DNA of 64,000 bases, taken from contig NW_019174030.1 in assembly GCF_001642475.1 (NCBI RefSeq), positions 1-64,000 of the forward strand, in the 5' to 3' direction. Positions 56,591 through 64,000 of this stretch are shown here, piece after piece. Made by a program: the position numbers and the translations under genes. Each line of letters opens with the position of its first letter. Positions within the stretch are counted from its first letter, which is position 1. Below the pieces are notes generated by a model. The model had not been told where the DNA came from, made no database searches, and saw only the letters and a program-made list of their open reading frames with translations. Source of the stretch: Fonsecaea monophora. Its lineage: Eukaryota; Ascomycota; Eurotiomycetes; Chaetothyriales; Herpotrichiellaceae.

Positions 56591-59500
56591 TGGTCGCATG
56601 TGGACGATTGAGGAAAATGAGACGAGCTGAGCAAAGGGACGCACGAGGATCAGGGAAAGGAGACGATCCCCGTTGATGTTTTCGCAGCCTGGAGGACCAA
56701 ATCTGGAAGGCGCTTTCGCGTTGCAATTTCACTCGCATCTTGTCCTTCTGGCAAGGCTCTAGTCAACCCAAGTGGTCCGCTCCCATCCGCAAGACCGCGA
56801 GGATGGCAGCATTTCGTGCCCCAGTAACAAGAGCATCAGAAGAATAGAGAAAGATCTTTGGAGCAGATGAGATTGCGAGTCGCGATGGTACTGTGTGAGC
56901 TTCACGAGTAGTCGAAATGATGGGACCGCTGGGTGCAGCTTGAGCCGAGGGTTTGGTCTCTCCGCACCTAGACAGCTAGGTCATTTCTGACCTCTTCGCG
57001 GTGTCAACCAGCATACGTGATCTGCAAGGGAGCAGGGCTGTAGGCAGCAATGTTGATGTCGACAAGGTAGACTCAGCAGATACACGCAGTGTAAAATACT
57101 GCGAATGTCAAAGCTATAGAGAAATTGCAAATTGTCCCCGGTCGAGTCCGATTGACTACCGCTTGAAACAAGAATTCGTTGATGACAACGGAATTGCACA
57201 AGCGTGAGCGGTGACATGTCGTTCGGGCGATGGAAGTAACACGCATATCAAAAACCTGGATTTCCGGGAAAGAGTGTGGCGGAAACCTTCAGGGCCGGTA
57301 TCAACGCCATCCGAAGCAGCTGTTATGCGATAGCTTCCGTTTAATGCCGCCGTGACTCTGTCGCGCCTTGGACGTCTCATCCGTGCCCTATTTGCGAAAG
57401 GTCTGCTGTGGGCATGCTTGCCACAACAGTCCCAGCACCTCCTTTCCCGTTCTTCCGTGCCCTTGTGCCATGTTTGGGTGAAACTGAGTTTATCAGGTCA
57501 GCGTGAAAGCCCATGCAAGGGCACACGTGGAAATTGAGGCTACCACGGTCAAAGTGAGGCTTTCTTGGTGTGTAAATCGGTGCTTTGACATGTTCAATGC
57601 AGGAGAGGCGTAAGAGTCCCTCTCTTCGGATTGGCAGAACGCTGCTCCACCTTGGTAGAGCCAAAGGATATTTGTGAGCAAATAACAGAGTGAGGCTGGG
57701 AGTCACAAAATTAGCCCAGTCGTAGGACCGCAGAGTCCGTGCTCAGTCCTGGCACAGCTTGCAACTTCAATCAGTGGTAAACTCCTTTTGACATGGTGGC
57801 ACATCCAGCACAGTGTCGGAGGGGAGAGGAGGTCAACAGAGGCCAGTGGGCAAAGGGGCCAACAGGATGCCAGAGAGTCCATTGGCATTGGTGCACTGCC
57901 CTCGTAGCGGTTAATTTCGTGCCGACGGGGCCAACCATCCATAGAAAGACACCAGAGATCGACCTCCCCCAAGCATGTCGTTTTCGGGACGGATTGGGTT
58001 CAAGCATACAGACCAATCGCCTCGAGATCCAAGCATTGTGGGCAGCCATCGCCTCTCTTCTCTCGATGGCTACAGGCATCGCAAAGCCCTAGCACGTTGC
58101 TCCTCAAGACACCGTGCCTGTGACTAGACTGTCCAGAGGGAGTTCGCTTTAATCACTCAGTTTGATTGATAAGCTAGGAGATCGTGGCTCAAAGGCTTTC
58201 AGCCGTCGGATAAGCTGTTACCTGCCTCAGACCTTGGAAAGGGGGGGGCTGACGTCGACATCCAGCAGACGCGTTCGTGCCCGTTCAATGGCCCTAGCTC
58301 CGCCACAAGCGCCGAGGTCATAGTGGACAGGAGAGCTCCTTCTAGGAGAAACTGACAGAGAGCCCAGACAGTTCATGCAACAGTGGTCGATCAGAGGACG
58401 ATCAGGAGAGAGTGAGGCATTGTGACAGGGACTAGTCAGGCTGATATTTAAGGAGGCAGAACCCAGACCACCCGAAGCTGGCTTGGGCCGGAATGTTACT
58501 ATGTCGTCGGCAATTTGTCCGTAAGGAAGACCCCGGAGATGCGAGGTGCGGGTAAGAGCGGGTAGATACGCTCCTCGTGGTGCAGCATGTCACGCAGATT
58601 GTCACAGATATTTCCAGAATCGCGGTGTCGGTTATGATTGTGGAAGTGATCACCAAAATAGCCAGATGTTTGCGAACCTGCCGAAACCAGACTGCACAAG
58701 CGCCGTTGGCTTTGGGACGGACAGCGATCGTCGGGCAGTCGAAGTGTGAAGTTGTTCGAGGGCATGATCAACCTCTCTACGAAGTTTGATGTGACTTCCA
58801 GCAATTACTTAGGTCAAAGAAGTGCGATATCTGGTCTCTTTCTTGAAGCCAAATTCGGTCCCACACCAGAAGTTCTTGGAACACACTTTGTTCTCAATCG
58901 GGCACGGATCAGCCAAAAGGGGAGCCTTGCAGCCTCTGATTGGGTCGGTCTTCAGGCATTCCTGGGTGATCTTTGGGCCTCGAAGGTGGTCAAGTCGCTT
59001 CAGGGGGTGCTTCCTGGAAACAGGATTGGGCACCCCGCACCTCAGATGCGATTACTTGGGCACAAGGACCCCATGTACCGAGTTTCAGGCCACAGGCAAG
59101 TTGGTGGCGCGCCAGGATGACGTACTTGTCACACCTGTTTCCCGGTGAACAGGTTTTTGAGTTGTATCTCTTGTTGATTGGACTAGCTTCATCGACTTTG
59201 TCGTTCCTCAGTACGTGTACATACGGTTTGAGCTGGAAAATGGTGTTTTGACCGAAGAGGAGAATCAGCACGGAGCTTTCTGGGAGCGAGACCTTCAGGG
59301 CCCAGTTGAGGACAGTCCAGGGCTCAAAAATGCTACCAATCACGCTTAGCTGGCCTCAACGTTGAGCGGAATGAGTGGTGTTAACAAAGCCTGCAGGAAT
59401 AAGAATCCACTTGGATTAAAGGATGCATTTTGTAAAGCTTCGGCGGTTTGTGAGAGGTTCGAGAAACAGTGCATTTTCTGAAAAGTCTCCAGGGCCATTG

Positions 59501-60753
59501 GGCCTGACGGGCACCGGTCAGAGTAATTTGTGGAAACAAAGGTGGTACGAGAACCTGGACTCCGCCACAGTGTCCAGACAACTCTAGGAAAAGGGTGGAC
59601 CAAGCCAGAACCGGATTCCACGTGTGCAAAGGTGTATCGACTCTGGATTCGGTGGGCGCTTTTTGCCCTTGGGGACCGAGAGAATTGAGCGGTGAGAAGC
59701 AGCTTTGCTTGCATTAGGTAGTCCCGCATAGCACATTGCATAGTGCAGAAGTTGCAATGAGACTATTGCCTGTGGAATGGCTGAGCCAGTGCAAAAGGGA
59801 AGACGCCGACGCCGAGGCCTCAGGTTCCGTGGGCATTGGGGGCATTGTGGGCTTCGTGGGCCGATGGGCTGGTGCTGAGCTGCTAGATGCAGGGTCGCCA
59901 ACCCCGTCCCCGCCAGTTGCTCAAGTGTGGATAGAGTGTTATTCCGTGCATTGCTGATCGTTTTCTTCAGATCTTTCCGTGTGTAGGTATGAGATGAATG
60001 GCGCATATTTTCTGGCACTTGGGCCATATGGAGGGACATGAAGAGGAAGGAGAAGTGTCGATCGGATATCGTGCCACTGGCAAATTCCTTCAGTTTTGTC
60101 TGCCACCTCTGCAGACGAAGCCCCGACTACGGTGCCCCAGGGACACGTGTGCAGGAATTGGCGTGTTTCTGCAGCCTCAACAGGCACGGATTAGGGTTGG
60201 ACGGGCGCCTGGATAGCGTGATCTGGGAGAGGATGGAGGAATGGACTTGACGGAGCGAGGAAAATGGTGAGTCGATAAAGGTCAAAGTGAGGCGAACGGC
60301 TGTCAAGGTGCGAAGGGGAGGCGGCGGCTGTGATTGGCTGGCGGCTGACTTTGCCTGCGCTGATTGGCTCACTGACACCAGGGCGTGGAAGACTTCAGCC
60401 ATTGCAAGGCAACCATTAGTCGAAGGGTTGCAGGACAAGTTGGATTGGAACTCTGACTCTAAGCATCAAGACGCTCGGAGAACCAATCTCCTCTGCCGTA
60501 TCACTACACAGAGGTCATTGGCCGCGGCGACTCTGCCCCGACCCCCTCTCTTCCGAAGCCTTATATCTCCTTCGAGGCTCTCACCATCGACTGTATTCTG
60601 GTCTCTATCATGGCAGCAACTTCACAATCTCAATCTCCGTAGGTCAGGTGGCCTAAGTATCGAGCTCACAGCTTTTACCAGCTCCGGTCGTCCCATATCT
60701 ATACGTTTGTGTCAGGTTGACACCACTCCAACAACCCTCTCCTCATAACCCAA

Positions 60754-61217
60754 ATGCCTCAACCAACAAGTCCACCCAGAGATTACTGGATATCAGGCTA
60801 TGGCCTGTCTCGACATATTGTTCTTCGACAGTTGCAGTACTTCCTCGGACCCTCTGCCACCGTGAGGCCATATTCATATCGTGTATGAGGACCTCTTCCA
60901 CCCGTGACAGGTCACAAGCTGACGGGAGCCTAGGGCCGAGAAGGATTCCTCATCAATGGTCCCGAGCTGACCAAGGTGAGCTGGGTCGCCACCTTCACGG
61001 GGTACAAGAAGCTTACAGCAGGTCCCAGGAGCAAATAGAAGACCTCAAACGACAGTCGGAACAATATGAAAGGCAACAAACAATGCGCATGTCCAACAGG
61101 GTCAGCAGTGGTACCGAGGACGAGGACTGCGACATCAACGAAATTGTCACCATCAATTCGAGTCGGAGGCACAACCTCGCACATGCGTCTGCGTCCCATT
61201 ACAAGCGTCCTCGGTGA
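60754..61217 (+). CDS. Small conserved fungal protein of unknown function
   Basis: Exons 60754..60882, 60934..60975 and 61029..61217 (introns of 51 and 53 nt) give 119 residues. Splicing joins RDYWISGYGLSRHIVLRQLQ..YFLGPSATVRPYSYR, GREGFLINGPELTK and EQIEDLKRQSEQYERQQTMR into one sensible protein, whereas no single frame does. I recall fungal proteins with the same core order: YWIxxYGIS, a helix ending in LGPxAxVRPY, GREGYLI, then LTxxQIxDL and an amphipathic helix. Their function is unknown to me. The tail is charged (GTEDEDCDINEI) and then basic. The start is uncertain. An upstream ATG at 60610 (MAATSQSQSP) could be spliced from 60638 straight to 60780, in frame with DYWISG, or the 60639-60715 intron could lie in the leader. 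No membrane segment or signal. Confidence 0.72.
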
Positions 61218-61801
61218 CCATTCGTCACAATGGGCGGGAACAGCATCTTGCTGCAAAAAGTTCTTCATCAGAAAAGTCCACATGACCTCTTAAGTCACCC
61301 AACATGTTCGGCTCCCCAAGGAAAAGCCGAGAGGCCCGCTGCTGGTCGGCTGGTCTGCCGGATGTCACGAGGACCACACATTGGTCCAGTCAGAGGTTCC
61401 AAGTCATGCATTGCGAAGCTGCTGTGGTGCGTGCCTGGACGAACGAAGCACTCTAGATGAGGATTGGGGACATGGCAGGTTGCAGATTTTCGAGCATGGA
61501 GGAACGGAAATCGGATTCGTCAGAGACTTGCAGGTCGCTTAGCCTTTTGGGAAGCTTTGTATGTATATGCGGGTATGGTGGAACTAGGGATTCGTGGCAA
61601 CTCTAGGTGTTTAGCACTTGCGTCGCAGAAATGCCAAATGCCCTCGGTTCATTTGGCGCTGCAGAACCCAGTGTGGAGCGTTCGATTCTCAGGGGTACGC
61701 AGCATTGGCGATTGCTGTGAGTCAAGTAAGAAAACCGGGGTTGTGGTGGAGGCTGTTTAGCGGTGCGACAAAACACAGCACCTTGCGTCGAGAGATGCAC
61801 C
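61218..61801. other. Convergent 3' region
   Basis: No gene seen between two genes that end towards each other. Confidence 0.5.
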
Positions 61802-62194
61802 TCAAGATCCTCTGTAGGTTGTATAGGTCCACGGACCGACCAATACGGGCACATGGTAATGCCGCTCGCCCTTTTTAACATAGAATTTGACTTCGACCTC
61901 GGGCCAAAAGCTCTCGACGCCCTTCTCTTCATACCATGGACCGACCTCGAACTTGATACTCCAAGCGATTCGCTCTCCGTGGCTGTACCCCTCCAGAACA
62001 TCCGACACACTCCTGCCGGCAGATTTCTCCCACTCTTTGACGCGTCCGTCTTCATTTGTAACGGCAGCGAAGCTCACTGCAGGTTGGGAAGATGTGTTAT
62101 TGTTAGACGACAGCAGGGTCAATATGGCTTTGAGGCCAGCCGCAGGCGTCCCAGACAGCGTGTTGAGGACATGGCAAGTGATCGGAGAGGTCAT
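61802..62194 (-). CDS. 5-hydroxyisourate hydrolase (transthyretin-like)
   Basis: Intronless minus-strand frame of 130 residues, a normal length for the family. It hydrolyses 5-hydroxyisourate, the product of urate oxidase, to OHCU in purine breakdown. Family motifs are ITCHVLNTLSGTPAAGL at the N terminus (active-site His in CHV), the conserved Arg in NEDGRV, and the closing block HYHVPVLVGPWTYTTYRGS; the terminal YRGS is the hallmark that separates this enzyme from vertebrate transthyretin. Active-site residues His, Arg and the C-terminal Tyr-Arg-Gly-Ser are all present. No peroxisomal targeting tripeptide is seen at the C terminus and no obvious PTS2 near the start, so a cytosolic location is likely. 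Other uricolytic genes are not nearby. Confidence 0.95.
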   Translation of the reverse strand: MTSPITCHVLNTLSGTPAAGLKAILTLLSSNNNTSSQPAVSFAAVTNEDGRVKEWEKSAGRSVSDVLEGYSHGERIAWSIKFEVGPWYEEKGVESFWPEVEVKFYVKKGERHYHVPVLVGPWTYTTYRGS

Positions 62195-63712
62195 TGTGTA
62201 GCACTGAGTGTGGGATTGTACAGTATGTTGCGCTGCAGAGTCTCAGTGGTGCAAAGAGATGAATAAATATTTTGACACTGAGTTCCAAGTCGGCCGGAGG
62301 AGGCCGACGACGTCAAGACGAAAGAAGAAAGTTGCAGCCACCCAGCAGCTGGTCCCAAAGTTTCCCTGCACCTCATCGTTATCGGTGGAGCAGCTACGGT
62401 CGAGCGTTGTTTATCGGACAGATGTACGGAGGAGTATTTCGCACCAGAGGAATCAATTGTCTCAACACACCGAGTAGACATGTGAAGAAACCTTGGTTCT
62501 TCGCTGTGTCCTAATCACTATATCTCTGTCTCGTCTTCGTCTTATTAAACTTCCTGATATCTTCCCTCTGCCGCAAAAGGGAACACATCTCACCCGCCAA
62601 GGCAAGTACTTGGCCATCCGCTACTCACAAACGTCCTCATACTGTCCACATGTGCCTGTATATCGCGAGACCATTACGAATCACCCTCGCCACTGTAGAC
62701 CTTTACCGACATTGGTGAAGACTCGGCGACCGGATGATCACCACCGTGATTGATGCACAGCCTCATGCAGTGAAGAAGACGGCGTATGGATGCCTGACAC
62801 GCGCTTGTTCTTCATGGTGGCCGTGGGCTTTGGCCATATCAATATCGGCCAATTGACCGAACGACTAGGATGAGATGATTGGATCCCTCAAGCCCATGCG
62901 CCTTGCTTACCTAGTCTTGCTAGTGCAGATTCGCCTAACACAAGACTTCATACGAGTAAAGAAGGGCTTGTGACTTGTACTCGGAAGTCTCCCTGAAACG
63001 CTTTCACGGTCAGGACGCTGACATGAAGACAGACCCTTTTCACCGCTTTGTGTCAGACTGCGATGTAACACAGGCACCAACGGGCCAAATTGACTTTCCT
63101 TTCTGCAAATTCCTATCAGTTCTCTACAACAATATTCAATATGCTCGACCGTAGCGCGACGAGGTTGCGAAGCACGTGAACGACTCACTACTCGATTGGG
63201 TGCGTGTGGCGTTCTGCAGACACGCAGAGTGAGACGCACCACTACTCTGGATTCACCACGCATTTCCGCCCTCTGAATATTGGCAACAGGATCCCGGCTC
63301 CAGCCTCTGTTTAGTCTAAGCTTTGCACTTTCCTTTTCACGTCGAGCATGGGAAGCCTGAAGGCGGGAAGAAGGACAAAAGAGGCAGTTGGTACGGTTTA
63401 TGGGCTCTATATCCCTGCTGACATGATACGCGCCGAGGCCTCCCCCCCCACAGCCTGGTCAGAATACCGCCCCAGGAGGCAAATCAGCTTGTGGAGTGCA
63501 GACACTTCGATGAGGGAGGCTATGGCCGGTAATGAAGCGAAGCGGGCTATATATGAGGAAGGTGGGTGTATGTGTGTGTGCTATGGGTTTCCTTGAGCTG
63601 CCTCACTCTGTGTCCCTTCTCTCGCTCAACATCATCTATATCATAGTCCTCCCCCGCTCCACGATCGACAAAGTAAAAGACCCTCAACCGCCTTTTAGAT
63701 TCTCAGCACAAC
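62195..63712. other. Divergent intergenic region
   Basis: Holds the promoters of the hydrolase (minus) and of the partial gene at 63713 (plus). Frames at 62208-62753 and 62907-63263 lack family signal. A CTC/CCTC-rich leader precedes 63713. Confidence 0.5.
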
Positions 63713-64000
63713 ATGACGAACCTCTCGGCCGCGACCGCGACCAACCCAACCAACCTCCCACCGCGCTATGAGATTCGAAGACTGACGGACGAGCACATCG
63801 AATGGGCCAAGGCACTGGTCGTGCACACGAACCTGTTCTACTCGCCCGTGTGGCCGGTGTGCTACCCGGAAGCCAAGACGGAGCGGCTGTACCGTAGCTA
63901 CCACGCGGCCGACTACCTGGTGCGGCACCAGATCGGGTCGGGCCACAGCTTCGGCGTCTTCGACCTCGAGTACCGGTTCAGGCGGGAGGAGTCCAAGCCC
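63713..64000 (+). CDS. Conserved fungal protein, N-terminal part (cut by window end); possibly GNAT-like
   Basis: ATG at 63713 opens a frame that stays open to the last base (96 codons). It starts MTNLSAATATNPTNLPPRYE and then reads IRRLTDEHIEWAKALVVHTN, FYSPVWPVCYPEAKTERLYR and VRHQIGSGHSFGVFDLEYRF. This resembles fungal proteins often annotated as acyltransferase-like (xxIRRLTxEHxxWAKAIVxHSNxFxSPVWP), but the catalytic part, if any, lies beyond the window, so I name no function. GC content at third positions is high compared with the upstream non-coding DNA, supporting coding status. Confidence 0.7.
   Translation, partial: MTNLSAATATNPTNLPPRYEIRRLTDEHIEWAKALVVHTNLFYSPVWPVCYPEAKTERLYRSYHAADYLVRHQIGSGHSFGVFDLEYRFRREESKP

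Larger units (their letters stand above)
55477..60753. other. 5.3-kb gene-free block with simple repeats
   Basis: No frame here shows a domain, coding bias or matching splice sites. Frames such as 57793-58092, 58499-58804 and 58746-59148 look random on both strands. 56250-56590 has GTCT, CTGA and CT repeats. The last 200 bases are the promoter and leader of the gene at 60754, with a possible leader intron 60639-60715 (GTAGGT..TGTCAG). No transposon signature recognised. Confidence 0.5.

Noticed and set aside
56381..56738. Arg-Glu repeat frames on the minus strand
   Set aside because: Produced by the CT microsatellite at 56557-56584.
58432..59148. Overlapping frames on both strands, considered as a transposon remnant
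   Set aside because: No transposase, integrase or reverse-transcriptase motif, no terminal repeats and no target duplication found by eye.

Overview
The window reads as nuclear DNA of a filamentous ascomycete (Pezizomycotina). The evidence is short spliceosomal introns (about 48-75 nt, GT..AG, with CTRAC/CTGAC branch sites), single-gene spacing with no operons, and a gene set (eisosome protein, GH47 and GH17 carbohydrate enzymes, Zn2Cys6 and Swi5/Ace2 regulators, DUF6594, microsomal P450) typical of that group. Eurotiomycetes, perhaps a black-yeast-like lineage, is my best guess from protein flavour; this is inference. Most genes here are ordinary housekeeping or cell-biology genes whose exon structures I rebuilt by hand from splice sites and reading frame.

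Layout. 0.9-12.8 kb (all plus strand): a tiny Arg/Tyr-rich protein, a PilB-type eisosome protein, an intronless P450, a DUF6594 membrane protein and the autophagy scramblase Atg9. 12.8-22.0 kb: a 9.2-kb block with no convincing gene, rich in GTAC/TACC/TACTCCGTA motifs and long palindromes. 22.0-30.9 kb (plus): a Zn2Cys6 regulator, a GH47 alpha-mannosidase and the Ldb17/Dip1/SPIN90 actin-patch protein. 32.3-46.0 kb (all minus): a Scw/Mp65-type GH17 wall enzyme, a MIT-AAA ATPase, a mitoferrin, an Ariadne RBR ubiquitin ligase and eIF2B-epsilon. 46.9-55.5 kb: Sec14 (plus), Mis14/Nsl1 (minus), ubiquitin-S27a fusion (minus) and an Ace2/Swi5 zinc-finger factor (plus). 55.5-60.7 kb: a second gene-free block of 5.3 kb with simple repeats. 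60.7-64.0 kb: a small conserved fungal protein of unknown function, a 5-hydroxyisourate hydrolase (minus), and the start of a gene cut by the window end.

How they fit together: there is no biosynthetic cluster or mobile-element cargo. A loose theme is membrane and cell-surface biology: eisosome (Pil), endocytic actin (Ldb17), secretion (Sec14, GH47), wall remodelling (GH17) and Ace2, a family that in yeasts controls late-mitotic wall and septation genes. I found no defensible tRNA, rRNA, transposon, CRISPR or phage element. The points most worth a second look are the two uncharacterised small proteins (955-1242 and 60754-61217), the two gene-free blocks, functional residues carried on tiny terminal exons (GH47 and Ariadne), introns whose length is a multiple of three and so stay hidden inside open frames (Ldb17, Ace2), and a Val5-to-Ile change in ubiquitin.
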